Source of the DNA: Microcaldota archaeon
Lineage (GTDB): Archaea > Micrarchaeota > Micrarchaeia > Micrarchaeales > Micrarchaeaceae
Direction: 5' to 3'
Length of the DNA stretch: 22,721 nt
Assembly: GCA_021828345.1 (NCBI GenBank)
Contig: JAJZJI010000013.1
Coordinates: forward strand, 1 to 22,721
Below the pieces are notes generated by a model. It was given only the letters and a program-made list of their open reading frames with translations, made no database searches and had not been told where the DNA came from. Positions 7,906 through 16,440 of the stretch are shown here, in pieces (position 1 is the stretch's first letter; each line of letters starts with the position of its first letter). Position numbers and translations under genes: made by a program.

Positions 7906-8958
7906 ATGGCTGTTGATCTTAGCAAACTTGTTGTAAAGAAAAAAATATCTATTGAAGATCTTAATGGAAAGATCGTTGCAATAGACGCATATAATGTCTT
8001 TTATCAATTTTTAAGCACAATTAGGCAGCAAGATGGTATGCCATTAGTAGATAGCAATGGCAATATCACAAGCCATTTATCTGGATTATTTTATAGGACA
8101 ATAGAGCTGCTTGACAATGGAGTAAAACCTATATATGTATTTGATGGCATACCATCAATATTAAAAGAACGCACTATACAGGCACGAATAAAGAGGCGTG
8201 AGGATGCGTATAAAGCGTGGAAAAGCGCAGTAGATGAAGGAAGAATTGAGGAGGCAAAGGGATTCGCCCAAGCCAGCACGCGTATAACAAAGGATATAAT
8301 AGCTAGCGGGAAGGAGCTGCTTGATGCAATGGGTATCGGTTACATAAATGCGCCAAGCGAAGGGGAGGCGCAGGCAAGCTTTATGTGTAAAAACGGCTTA
8401 GTTGATATTGCGGTAAGTCAGGATTATGATACTATGTTATTTGGAGCGCCAATTGTTGGACGAAATATCACAATATCTGGGCGGAGAAAGCTCCCTAAAA
8501 AAAATATTTACATAAATGTTGAGCCAGAATTGATGTATTTTAATGATACACTAGAGGCGTTGCAAATAAACCATGATCAATTAATATGGATAGGCCTTAT
8601 GCTGGGAACTGATTTTAACGATGGCATTAAAGGTATTGGACCAAAGAATGCGCTCAAAATAGCAAAAAATTCAAAGAGTATTAATGAGTTAACGTCATTT
8701 ATAAAAAATAAGTATAACGCAGAATTTGAATTGGACATAAACGAGGTAATTGACCTCTTCAAAAAACCGGAGGTTAAACAGCTAGACAAAATCGAAATTG
8801 ATGCGCTCATAAACATAAAACCATCATCGGAAAAAATTATAGATATTATGTGCAACCAGCATGGTTTTGATATGCAGAGAGTAGAAAAATACGTAAATAA
8901 AATTATAGATATAAAGGGCAGCCCAAAGCAGAGAAATATAAATAACTGGTTTGAATAA
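7906..8958 (+). CDS. fen: Flap endonuclease 1
   Basis: Structure-specific 5' nuclease that removes 5' flaps in Okazaki-fragment maturation and long-patch base excision repair. The 350 residues match the usual archaeal FEN1 length of about 330-350. The acidic metal ligands are all in place: D27 (VAIDAYN), D80 (VFDG), E152 and E154 (SEGEAQA), D173 and D175 (SQDYD) and D236 (GTDFNDG). These are followed by the helix-hairpin-helix GIKGIGPKNAL (240-250), which binds the DNA duplex. The C-terminus carries a PIP box, Q342-x-x-I-x-x-W348-F349, for binding the PCNA clamp. Nothing is missing and the enzyme should be active. It lies between aMBF1 and an unrecognised gene on the same strand. Confidence 0.97.
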   Translation: MAVDLSKLVVKKKISIEDLNGKIVAIDAYNVFYQFLSTIRQQDGMPLVDSNGNITSHLSGLFYRTIELLDNGVKPIYVFDGIPSILKERTIQARIKRREDAYKAWKSAVDEGRIEEAKGFAQASTRITKDIIASGKELLDAMGIGYINAPSEGEAQASFMCKNGLVDIAVSQDYDTMLFGAPIVGRNITISGRRKLPKKNIYINVEPELMYFNDTLEALQINHDQLIWIGLMLGTDFNDGIKGIGPKNALKIAKNSKSINELTSFIKNKYNAEFELDINEVIDLFKKPEVKQLDKIEIDALINIKPSSEKIIDIMCNQHGFDMQRVEKYVNKIIDIKGSPKQRNINNWFE

Positions 8959-8972
8959 GCGAATGTAAACTA

Positions 8973-8988
8973 TTTATATTATATAAAA
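8973..8988 (+). promoter_or_regulatory. Promoter of the 284-residue gene
   Basis: TTTATATT (8973-8980) runs into TATATAAAA. The first element is centred about 25 nt before the ATG at 9001, which suggests a leaderless transcript starting at that ATG rather than at the TTG at 8995. Confidence 0.45.
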
Positions 8989-9000
8989 CATAAATTGCGT

Positions 9001-9855
9001 ATGTTTAATCGCAGCGTAGAGGCGGGTAGAGTTTATTCGCACCTAATAAGAAAATCTATATACAACGTAATAATTGACATTGGAGAGGCGCGAATGCTCA
9101 ATGAGATAATTAATAGCGTTAATCAAAATATTTTTTATGATATAGATACAATTAGTGCATTAAAGAGAAAACGGGAGCGCAATAGGAATAGAGTATCGTT
9201 ACCAGAATTAGCTACCGCGGCAACAATAGTAAGCAACAACATGATAGGATGTTGGGAACAGATAAGAATATTTCCGGAAAGATATGATAATAGAAAAAGC
9301 ATAAAACCGGATTTCTTTACTAATATGATGATAAATGATAAATTGCTTGCAATAGAATTCCACTCATTAAAAATGCATTTTAGGATTTATAGCAGACAGT
9401 TACATAAAATAAAAGAGGACCTTGAAAAACGCATTGCGGCGCATAAAAATAAGGGTCCTTTCTTTATATTTACATCAGATGTCGATGCAGAATTTTTATC
9501 CAATTTCGGCTATAATGTTATGGATTTTTGCGACTGTTATCTCAATATTTCTAATAATAGGGCAATTTATGATAACGATGAGTATTCACTCACACATGAT
9601 AGTAAGGCAGATGCCAAATTGATAAATGATTTTTCAAAACAATATTACAGACTTTTCTTAAGGGACTTTGAAGGGATTAAAGATATGGCAAGATATAGTT
9701 TAGGATTGTCAAATCTTTTAAATATAGTATTACCTGAAGAGAATACCATAAAAAAACTTTATTATAGCGAATTTGTGGAGTATTTGTATAGCTACGTAAG
9801 AAGGCAAATTAAGGAGGATATATTAGGAGTTGTTGAGTTTAATGTTAAAAAATAA
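9001..9855 (+). CDS. Unrecognised soluble protein, possible nuclease-like core
   Basis: I do not recognise a family. The protein is soluble, rich in charged and aromatic residues, with no signal peptide or membrane segment. The ATG at 9001 is preferred over a TTG at 8995 because a TATA box lies at leaderless distance (284 residues). The middle part has an order of acidic residues like that of PD-(D/E)xK nucleases: E69 in a helix, IKPDFF (D104), then LLAIEFH (E119-F-H121) on a predicted strand, followed by a basic helix. The usual Lys after the second acid is His here, so this is only a suggestion. The C-terminal half is helical. It is followed by the HAD gene with a 14-nt overlap, so the two are probably co-expressed, and it comes after fen1, a DNA repair gene. 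Confidence 0.75.
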   Translation: MFNRSVEAGRVYSHLIRKSIYNVIIDIGEARMLNEIINSVNQNIFYDIDTISALKRKRERNRNRVSLPELATAATIVSNNMIGCWEQIRIFPERYDNRKSIKPDFFTNMMINDKLLAIEFHSLKMHFRIYSRQLHKIKEDLEKRIAAHKNKGPFFIFTSDVDAEFLSNFGYNVMDFCDCYLNISNNRAIYDNDEYSLTHDSKADAKLINDFSKQYYRLFLRDFEGIKDMARYSLGLSNLLNIVLPEENTIKKLYYSEFVEYLYSYVRRQIKEDILGVVEFNVKK

Positions 9856-10525
9856 TAAAAAATTAATTGAAGGGAAGACGCTACTTTTATTGGACTTTGA
9901 TGGGGTTGTAGTCCCAGGTCCAAATAGAAAAGAGCTTGATGAATTTATAAATAGATCTGCCAGCATAATATCAGAACATAAAAAAATTCCAATAGATGCT
10001 GCGCAAACTTTGCTCAATGAACAAATGATTAAAAATAATTACGTTACAGTATCACAACTTTTTTTTATGGAGTATCCAGAGATAGATGCTGAATATGTAA
10101 AAGAGCGCATTTTTGGTGAGTATAATAGATATAAATATAGGCATAATGAAAAGTATAACTTGTATGTTAGTTGCGCTCTTAATAAAATAAAACGTAATGG
10201 ACTTGACATTGCGATATTAACCAATAATTCAGAGGATGTTGTTAATGAGGTATTGCCTTCTTTAAAACTAGATAACATTATTAAAACAGTTATAGGAAGC
10301 GAACGGTTAAATCCATTGTTAAAGCCTGAGACAAAAGCGTATAAAAAAGCATTAGAAATATTAGATCACACGGCTAGCAAGACCTTATTTCTTGATGATA
10401 GTATAACTAATGTTATTGGCGCAATGGTAGCAGGCATAACTAGTGTTTATATTGGAGATAGTGATGATAAGGATGCAGCTATAAGATATAAAACGCTACA
10501 CTCTTTCCTAAGAACAAATGCCTAA
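9842..10525 (+). CDS. HAD-superfamily hydrolase
   Basis: Haloacid-dehalogenase-fold phosphohydrolase; the substrate cannot be told from the sequence. With the ATG at 9842 the protein has 227 residues. All four motifs are present: motif I LLLDFDGVV with nucleophile D18 and acid/base D20; motif II LTNN with T127; motif III Lys in LKPETKAY (K161); motif IV LFLDDS with D185-D186. The long helical insert between motifs I and II (about 30-105) fits a subfamily I cap, as in small-metabolite phosphatases. TTG codons at 9830 and 9833 are also in frame, but AGGAG at 9825-9829 suits the ATG better. The start overlaps the end of the preceding gene, pointing to coupled translation. It converges on the oxidoreductase beta gene with a 26-nt gap. 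Confidence 0.88.
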   Translation: MLKNNKKLIEGKTLLLLDFDGVVVPGPNRKELDEFINRSASIISEHKKIPIDAAQTLLNEQMIKNNYVTVSQLFFMEYPEIDAEYVKERIFGEYNRYKYRHNEKYNLYVSCALNKIKRNGLDIAILTNNSEDVVNEVLPSLKLDNIIKTVIGSERLNPLLKPETKAYKKALEILDHTASKTLFLDDSITNVIGAMVAGITSVYIGDSDDKDAAIRYKTLHSFLRTNA

Positions 10526-10551
10526 AATCAATAAAATCAAGCCATAAGCAC

Positions 10552-11430
10552 TTATACAGAGTGTTCTGATAATAATTCTAACATTTCATTTGGATCTAGT
10601 GGCCTATGCGTCGTAAGAGGCGCATTTTTACCCGTCTTAAGCGCCATATCCTGATCCTCATATGTCGGTCTATCCACCTTGTAGATTATTCCAGTTGCAA
10701 GTTTATTTGGATCTAATTCATATTCTAATGCCTTATCCATCGCAACTCTAATATCGCTAGGATTATAAGTATTGTCCAATTTATATACAACCTTTCTTGC
10801 CCACTCGTATGTATTTACCTTATTGAATGAAACACAAGGGCTTTCCACATCTATTATAGAAAAACCTTTATGCTCAATTCCTGCTTTAATTAATTCTGCT
10901 AAAAAATTTGGGTCTCCTGAAAAACCCCGTGCAACAAATGTCGCGCCTGCAGTTATTGCGGTAGTTATAGGGTTTATAGGGCGCTCTATTACACCATCAG
11001 GCGTTGATTTTGTTTTGTGCCCTATACTACTTGTCGGCGATGCCTGACCTGTAGTTAAACCATAAATTTCATTATTCATTATAACATATGTTATATTTAT
11101 GTTCCTTCTTGCGGTATGGACAAAATGCTGCAATCCTATCCCATAACCATCGCCATCGCCTCCTGCAACTATAACATTAAGCGAACTATTTGCAAGCTTT
11201 ACACCCTCTGCTATCGGCAACGATCTACCATGCAATCCATGAATGCCATAAGTTCTAAAATCGTGCGGCATACTTGAGGAGCAACCTATTCCGGAAACTA
11301 TTACAGTGTTATCCGGATTTAGCTGCATTTCGGCAAGCGCCTTTAACATAGCAGCATCTACGCCATAATCCCCACATCCGGGACAAAATATCGGTTTCAC
11401 ATCAGATTTATATGATTGTTGTGTGTACAT
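10552..11430 (-). CDS. korB: 2-oxoacid:ferredoxin oxidoreductase, beta subunit
   Basis: TPP-binding subunit of the enzyme that oxidatively decarboxylates 2-oxoacids to acyl-CoA while reducing ferredoxin. The 292 residues carry the four Cys for one [4Fe-4S] cluster: C16 and C19 (FCPGCGDYG), C50 (GIGCSSS) and C199 (ESPCVSFN). The TPP/Mg site is GGDGDGYGIG (D92) followed 27 residues on by MNNEIYGLTTGQ (N119, N120). The pattern matches the two-subunit enzymes known from Sulfolobus, which accept pyruvate and 2-oxoglutarate, so the specificity (Kor or Por) is left open. It starts one base after the stop of the gamma-alpha gene (TGATATG), so the two are translated together. It has no separate ferredoxin-like delta subunit beside it, as expected for this type. 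Confidence 0.93.
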   Translation of the reverse strand: MYTQQSYKSDVKPIFCPGCGDYGVDAAMLKALAEMQLNPDNTVIVSGIGCSSSMPHDFRTYGIHGLHGRSLPIAEGVKLANSSLNVIVAGGDGDGYGIGLQHFVHTARRNINITYVIMNNEIYGLTTGQASPTSSIGHKTKSTPDGVIERPINPITTAITAGATFVARGFSGDPNFLAELIKAGIEHKGFSIIDVESPCVSFNKVNTYEWARKVVYKLDNTYNPSDIRVAMDKALEYELDPNKLATGIIYKVDRPTYEDQDMALKTGKNAPLTTHRPLDPNEMLELLSEHSV

Positions 11431-11431
11431 A

Positions 11432-13183
11432 TCAAACGCCTTTTTTTAATATTATTTTTGCACGCTCAGCAACATCCCTGCTAGATAATGCTTCCCCGTC
11501 ATAGCTTAATATCTTATCTTTTATTAGTACGCCCGTATACATCGCGATTAATTTTGATAGTTGACCAGTATAATTACATTCCACATCTATAAGATTTTTA
11601 TTCTCAAGCAGTTGTTTGATTTTATCTGAGTTAAATGGAAGCATATATGAGAATGATATTACGCCTATATCCACCCCCGACTCCTTTAAAATATTCATCG
11701 CTTCTATACAACTATTTGTCGATGACCCAAAAGTCACAAAAAAGGTTTTAGCATTCTCATTTATTACCTCAGGAAGCGGTATGTTATTCTCCTCAAACAT
11801 CGTATCTATTTTTCGCATCCTTTTCTCATGCATCTGCATTCGAATTGATTTGCCTTCAGGAGTTCCAGCCCTTGTATCACTTACCAAATCTCCGTATTCA
11901 TCATGCTCATCGCTAGGAGCTACAAATGCCAAACCGCTAGTTCCTGGAAGTGCCCTCGGAGATATACCATTTTTTGTAATTAAGTATCTTTTAAACCGCT
12001 TGCCATCCTTATTCTCCATCACAATTAATCCTCTATCTATAACAATGCGCGAAGGATCGATATCAACAGTCTCAACATGCTCTGATAAGAATAGATCTAA
12101 AAGCACTATAACCGGGCATTGATACCTTTCTGCAATATTAAATGCATTCGCCATTTCATAAAAACATTCCTCCACATTTCTAGGAGCTATTACTACACGT
12201 GGGAATTCCCCTTGTGATGCATGTGATACGAATAGAAGATCGCCCTGCTCTGTTTTTGTAGGAAGACCAGTACTAGGCCCTCCGCGCTGCGATTCTATAA
12301 CAACAATTGGGACTTCAAGCATTCCTGCGAGCCCTAATGCTTCAACCATAAGAGAAAATCCGCCACCACTCGTACCGCACATGGCGCGAACGCCTGTGCT
12401 TGCAGCGCCAATTGTCATATTTATGGCAGTTATCTCATCCTCAGGCTGCTTATATAGTATTCCATGATCTTCATGTGATGCAAACCAATCCATTATACTG
12501 CTAGCAGGAGTCATAGGATATGCAGCATAAAATTTGCATCCAGCTGCGGCTGCACCAAGTGCAATTGCGTCATTTCCTGATAATAAATATTTATCCCCGC
12601 GTTCACCAGTAGCGATAATTTTAAACCTAGATATATCATAGCTTATGGCAGTATCGTATGCCGCCATTGCAACATCTATATTTGTTTTTACAACCTCCGG
12701 TTTTCTTTTAAATACCTCAGTTATTGTCGATTCTATCGATTCTTTTGATAACCCAAGCATTTTTCCTATGATACCGATAACAAATGTATTTCTATATATG
12801 CTCGTACCACCAACCTTCACCGCAACGTCAAGCATTGGAAATGGCAGCGCAATTAAATTGCTGCCTTTTAACTGCTCTGCAACATTTGGTATTTTTTCAT
12901 CATATAATATTATGCCCTTTTCATTCAAAGAGCTTATGTTGTTTTTTATAGCATCTATGTCAAGAGCAACAAGTATATCTACGTCATTCCCTATTGAAAG
13001 AGGTTTTTTGTTACTTATTGATATCTGAAACCAAACATTGCCCCCACGTATAACAGACTGATAACTTCTAAATCCAAATAGATGAAATTTATTTTTACCT
13101 ATAGCTTTTGCAAGCAGCATCGCGGCAGATTCAATTCCATCACCATTGGCACCAGAAATCCTAACATTTACAAAATCAACCAT
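11432..13183 (-). CDS. korA: 2-oxoacid:ferredoxin oxidoreductase, fused gamma-alpha subunit
   Basis: Partner of the beta subunit encoded directly downstream. The 583 residues join a gamma domain (about 1-180, beginning with the glycine-rich SGANGDGIESA) to an alpha domain (about 200-583). The alpha domain carries AYPMTPAS at 221-228, the counterpart of the YPITPSS substrate-binding motif of the Sulfolobus-type enzyme, then MCGTSGGGFSLM and ESQRGGPSTGLPT, both typical of the family. The fused architecture and the missing delta subunit class it as the two-subunit type. A TATA box (TTTTATAC at 13220-13213) lies 30 nt before the ATG and would drive both genes. It is likely cytoplasmic and supplies acyl-CoA and reduced ferredoxin. 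Assignment of the family is sure; the preferred 2-oxoacid is not. Confidence 0.93.
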   Translation of the reverse strand: MVDFVNVRISGANGDGIESAAMLLAKAIGKNKFHLFGFRSYQSVIRGGNVWFQISISNKKPLSIGNDVDILVALDIDAIKNNISSLNEKGIILYDEKIPNVAEQLKGSNLIALPFPMLDVAVKVGGTSIYRNTFVIGIIGKMLGLSKESIESTITEVFKRKPEVVKTNIDVAMAAYDTAISYDISRFKIIATGERGDKYLLSGNDAIALGAAAAGCKFYAAYPMTPASSIMDWFASHEDHGILYKQPEDEITAINMTIGAASTGVRAMCGTSGGGFSLMVEALGLAGMLEVPIVVIESQRGGPSTGLPTKTEQGDLLFVSHASQGEFPRVVIAPRNVEECFYEMANAFNIAERYQCPVIVLLDLFLSEHVETVDIDPSRIVIDRGLIVMENKDGKRFKRYLITKNGISPRALPGTSGLAFVAPSDEHDEYGDLVSDTRAGTPEGKSIRMQMHEKRMRKIDTMFEENNIPLPEVINENAKTFFVTFGSSTNSCIEAMNILKESGVDIGVISFSYMLPFNSDKIKQLLENKNLIDVECNYTGQLSKLIAMYTGVLIKDKILSYDGEALSSRDVAERAKIILKKGV

Positions 13184-13212
13184 TATAACACATTATAGCA
13201 TAACAAAAGAAA

Positions 13213-13220
13213 GTATAAAA
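13213..13220 (-). promoter_or_regulatory. TATA box of the oxidoreductase operon
   Basis: TTTTATAC on the minus strand, 30 nt before the ATG at 13183. Transcription would begin about 8 nt before the start codon and cover both subunit genes. Confidence 0.45.
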
Positions 13221-13249
13221 ATTGTTATATTTTAAGATCCGTATTTCTA

Positions 13250-13474
13250 TCAAAGGCCCTCTATGTAAATATATTTTTCTCTACTTTTGCTGCCTTTTAC
13301 TATAGATATTTTAGATGTTTTAACGCCAAAATATTCTGAAAGTATCTCTGCAAGCCGCGCATTTGCTAGTCCATTTACCGCTGGCGCATCCACCCTAATT
13401 TTATAATTATTTTCTCCCAGAGGGATTACTAAAGCCTTTTTTGCATTTGAAATAATAATCGTATTTATATACAT
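13250..13474 (-). CDS. DUF167 (YggU-type) small protein
   Basis: Small conserved protein of the DUF167/YggU family, found in all domains; its biochemical role is not established. The 74 residues contain the family signature: APAVNGLANARLAEILSEYF (the usual AP-x-x-G-x-AN pattern) and then VKTSKISIVKGSKSREKYI (the usual K-S-x-V-x-I-x-x-G-x-x-S-x-x-K pattern). It is a little shorter than the usual 90-100 residues, being trimmed at the N-terminus. A TATA-like element TATATTTTA (13499-13491) fits a leaderless transcript from the ATG at 13474. It lies upstream of the oxidoreductase on the same strand, with a 66-nt gap, and is divergent from the LamG operon. Confidence 0.85.
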   Translation of the reverse strand: MYINTIIISNAKKALVIPLGENNYKIRVDAPAVNGLANARLAEILSEYFGVKTSKISIVKGSKSREKYIYIEGL

Positions 13475-13531
13475 AAAATCATATCAATCGTAAAATATAC
13501 AAAATATTGGATCGATTGTAATACACTCAGC

Positions 13532-13538
13532 TATTTAT
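13532..13538 (+). promoter_or_regulatory. Promoter of the pilin/LamG operon
   Basis: TATTTAT lies about 30 nt before the ATG at 13569, in the 94-nt divergent spacer shared with the DUF167 gene. It is the only good promoter candidate for the four-gene operon, because the later genes are separated by no more than a few bases. Confidence 0.4.
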
Positions 13539-13568
13539 TCTTTCTTTTTGATTTGAGATATAGATATA

Positions 13569-16436
13569 ATGCTTAAAAATAAATGTAGAAATATGCAGGG
13601 GCAAATATCGCTTGAGTTTCTCATAGTATATGTAATGGTATTGACAGTATTTGTCATTATTTTTGGTTTAATAGCATCGCAGCGCGCACTCACAATAAAT
13701 GAGCAGCAGGCATCATATTTACAACTAATAGCGCAGAACATTGCAAGTAGAATAGATCAAGCGCTTGCAGCTGGAAATGGGTATAGCGTAACGATACCAC
13801 TTGCAGGAGTTGCAAACAACAATCCTTATAATTTATATATAACTTCTACAGGAACGATTTTGGTCAATGCGACTTCAAATGGAGAAGCACTCAGCACACA
13901 GGCATTTGCAAATGCGCGAAGTATTATAATAAATGGCACACTACTAACAGCTAGTACAAACGCAATAAAAATTTATAAAATCCCCTTATATTCAGGGGTA
14001 ATAACACTATCAAATTATTATGGAACCATATATATTGACAAAGAAGCACCAAACAATAACAATCTTTCTGTCTATTCAAACTTAAAAGATATTGGAAGCA
14101 ACGGCGCCGCAGCTCTTATTTCAAAATACAATGCTCCGGCATTTATAAATACGACATTTTATAGAAATATAACATCTAGTGGATGGACAGAAAGCGCATG
14201 GGTGTATATCAATGGACCTGCAGCTACTTTATCTTCAGGGTATCAAAACATAATATTAGATGATAAAGGAGCTGTAAGTAGTGGTGAATCGTTAACATTA
14301 GGCGAAGACCAAGGAGGTTCATTAAATTTTAATAATTTTAATCTGTTTTTTGGTCTTGATTCTAGTGGTATAACCCAGATAGCTACAACAAACACAATTT
14401 ATTTGTATAAAAAATGGTATTTGCTGACGGGAACATACAATTTATCATATGGATTAAAAACATATGTAGATGGAAAGTTAGCCGCATATTATACTAATGG
14501 TGGCGTCTACGGACCTGGTAGTAGTGGTACAACAGGACCGTTAGGCAGCCCTCCATTTAATTCAATTACTCCATGGTATTTTGGACGTGATAGTGACTGG
14601 AATACATACTTCAATGGAAGTCTATCAAATGTTCAACTTTATAATAGCTCACTATCTGCGAATCAGATATACCAGTTATATAATGAGGGCATAGATGGCG
14701 CTCCTATCAATACAAACAGCCTTATTGCATGGTGGCCGCTGGATGGCAACTTAAATAATTATGCGACAACAGGAGGTTCAGAAATGCCACATAATCTTAC
14801 ATATATAAATGTGAATGAATTAACCACACATGCAAATTTGTATAACGGTGCTAACGCAAGCAATACAATAATTGGGTATATCTCAAATAATGGGAACTTG
14901 AGCAGCTATGGCAAAAGCGTTTCAAATATTACAACAAACAATGGAAATTCTTATGTATTTATCAATACGCCAGTTGGATATGGATCAAGCAACATCTCGG
15001 AATTTTTACTGAACCAGAATAGAAATTTAAATAATAATGTAGTAATATGGGCGCCGATTACACCAATTGAAGGCAATATTATCTATGATCTGTCTGGTCA
15101 TTACAATAATGGTATTTTCAATAATTATAGTTTTTCAAGCAATTTAAGCAATGCAACAAATATTGAAGTTGGAACATTTAACGGTATTAATACTTATATT
15201 AATGGAAATTTAAGCGCAATTTATTCTAAAAGTGTTACTCTATCAGCATGGATAAATGAAAGTGGAGTTATTGGAAACGAATGGCAAAATATATTACAAA
15301 TAAATGGAACGCCATTAACCAGTGAAGTTATGGATATTGGAATAGATGCAAAAACGGGCAATGCAATAATGCGCTGGACCAATAATGCAAATACCATACT
15401 TAATCAAATTAATGCAACGCCTATAAAACGCTATAAAGAATATTTTATAACTGGAATTTGGAATGGAATTAATAATACGTTAAGCCTTTATGTAAATGGC
15501 GCATATGATGGCCAAGTAAATGGAAATGGAACTGCCGATACGATATTAAATAAAATAGATATCGGCGGAGGATATTCTGGAATGCACCAGTTCAATGGAA
15601 GCATATCGAATGTGCAGGCATATAATGGCACACTTAATAAGTATCAAATAGACACATTGTATAATAGAGGACCTTATGGAAATCCATTGTCAGGGCTTGG
15701 GCTTTTAGGATGGTGGCCGCTTGATGGCAATGCGAATGATTATAGCGGAAATATAGCAATGGTAAATAATCAGGTCGTATTTGCAAATAGAATGTTTTAC
15801 GGACACAACACATACATACCCGCACTTAATATCTCTAACAATCCTGTATATGATATGAATACACCTATAACAAACATAGGATACAATTATTCTGTTAATA
15901 TATGGTTTATGATAAGATCAGAGAATGGGAATACACCACTAACAAATAACCCATGCTGCACACTTATGAATCCAATAATGAGTATATATGATGGTAGTTC
16001 AAATGGTGGCATTGGAATAAATCAAAATTTTAACTATGGATCAATGTTTGCAGGAGGCAAAACACATGCGCTATCTTGGATATATGATATGCCACTTGGA
16101 AGCGGCAGCACAATATGCTCCACTCCATCAGATATAGTATACCCAGGAATTTGGTATGACGCAATTGTTTCAGTCTATAAATACTCAAACATTACTATCT
16201 ATTTAAATGGCATTAATTATACAAGATGCATCAGTGGAGATGCGATACCTACATCAACGCTTACATCAGCGCTCAAAACAGATATAGGTATAATGCCAGC
16301 AGCATCTACATATTATTTAGGCAACGAAAGCATTGCAGATATGGAAATATTAAATAAAACATTAAATCAGAGTGAGGCAATTTCTATATACCATAACGGA
16401 TTGCCACAGATACATTATATAAATGCACCGACATGA
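13569..16436 (+). CDS. Giant pilin-type surface protein with three LamG-like domains
   Basis: Probable surface adhesin or filament-associated protein. The N-terminus is an archaeal class III (type IV pilin) signal: a short basic stretch, then MQGQISLEFLIVYVMVL and a long hydrophobic helix (to about residue 36). This is the Q-x-S-x-E pattern cut by a prepilin peptidase. A short pilin-like part (37-190) follows. Then come three concanavalin A/LamG-like jelly rolls at about 195-372, 535-705 and 770-945. Each has the A-W or I-W strand near its start, an (Y/L)-V-(D/N)-G turn, and F-N-G-S-(L/I)-S-N-V-Q-x-Y-N near its end. The first two are followed by a WWPLDGN block (W388-W389, W715-W716). Sequons are frequent. 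It is the first gene of the operon; the next gene starts a few bases after or overlapping its stop. The domain calls rest on pattern, not on a profile search. Confidence 0.82.
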   Translation: MLKNKCRNMQGQISLEFLIVYVMVLTVFVIIFGLIASQRALTINEQQASYLQLIAQNIASRIDQALAAGNGYSVTIPLAGVANNNPYNLYITSTGTILVNATSNGEALSTQAFANARSIIINGTLLTASTNAIKIYKIPLYSGVITLSNYYGTIYIDKEAPNNNNLSVYSNLKDIGSNGAAALISKYNAPAFINTTFYRNITSSGWTESAWVYINGPAATLSSGYQNIILDDKGAVSSGESLTLGEDQGGSLNFNNFNLFFGLDSSGITQIATTNTIYLYKKWYLLTGTYNLSYGLKTYVDGKLAAYYTNGGVYGPGSSGTTGPLGSPPFNSITPWYFGRDSDWNTYFNGSLSNVQLYNSSLSANQIYQLYNEGIDGAPINTNSLIAWWPLDGNLNNYATTGGSEMPHNLTYINVNELTTHANLYNGANASNTIIGYISNNGNLSSYGKSVSNITTNNGNSYVFINTPVGYGSSNISEFLLNQNRNLNNNVVIWAPITPIEGNIIYDLSGHYNNGIFNNYSFSSNLSNATNIEVGTFNGINTYINGNLSAIYSKSVTLSAWINESGVIGNEWQNILQINGTPLTSEVMDIGIDAKTGNAIMRWTNNANTILNQINATPIKRYKEYFITGIWNGINNTLSLYVNGAYDGQVNGNGTADTILNKIDIGGGYSGMHQFNGSISNVQAYNGTLNKYQIDTLYNRGPYGNPLSGLGLLGWWPLDGNANDYSGNIAMVNNQVVFANRMFYGHNTYIPALNISNNPVYDMNTPITNIGYNYSVNIWFMIRSENGNTPLTNNPCCTLMNPIMSIYDGSSNGGIGINQNFNYGSMFAGGKTHALSWIYDMPLGSGSTICSTPSDIVYPGIWYDAIVSVYKYSNITIYLNGINYTRCISGDAIPTSTLTSALKTDIGIMPAASTYYLGNESIADMEILNKTLNQSEAISIYHNGLPQIHYINAPT
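14729..14750 (+). repeat. WWPLDGN boundary repeat, copy 1
   Basis: ATGGTGGCCGCTGGATGG plus a few bases, encoding WWPLDGN at the end of the first LamG unit of the 955-residue protein. The GC-rich core GGTGGCCGCT stands out in AT-rich surroundings and recurs at 15709, 17789 and 18581. Confidence 0.8.
15701..15745 (+). repeat. WWPLDGN boundary repeat, copy 2 (long form)
   Basis: Encodes LLGWWPLDGNANDYSG. It is almost identical at the base level to the copy at 17780 over about 45 bases (starting CTTTTAGGATGGTGGCCGCT), with only about four or five differences, even though the two lie in different genes. Confidence 0.8.
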
Positions 16437-16440
16437 TTTT

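Noticed and set aside
11616..12122. Plus-strand open frame of 168 codons
   Set aside because: It is the shadow of the oxidoreductase gamma-alpha gene on the opposite strand and shows no family features.
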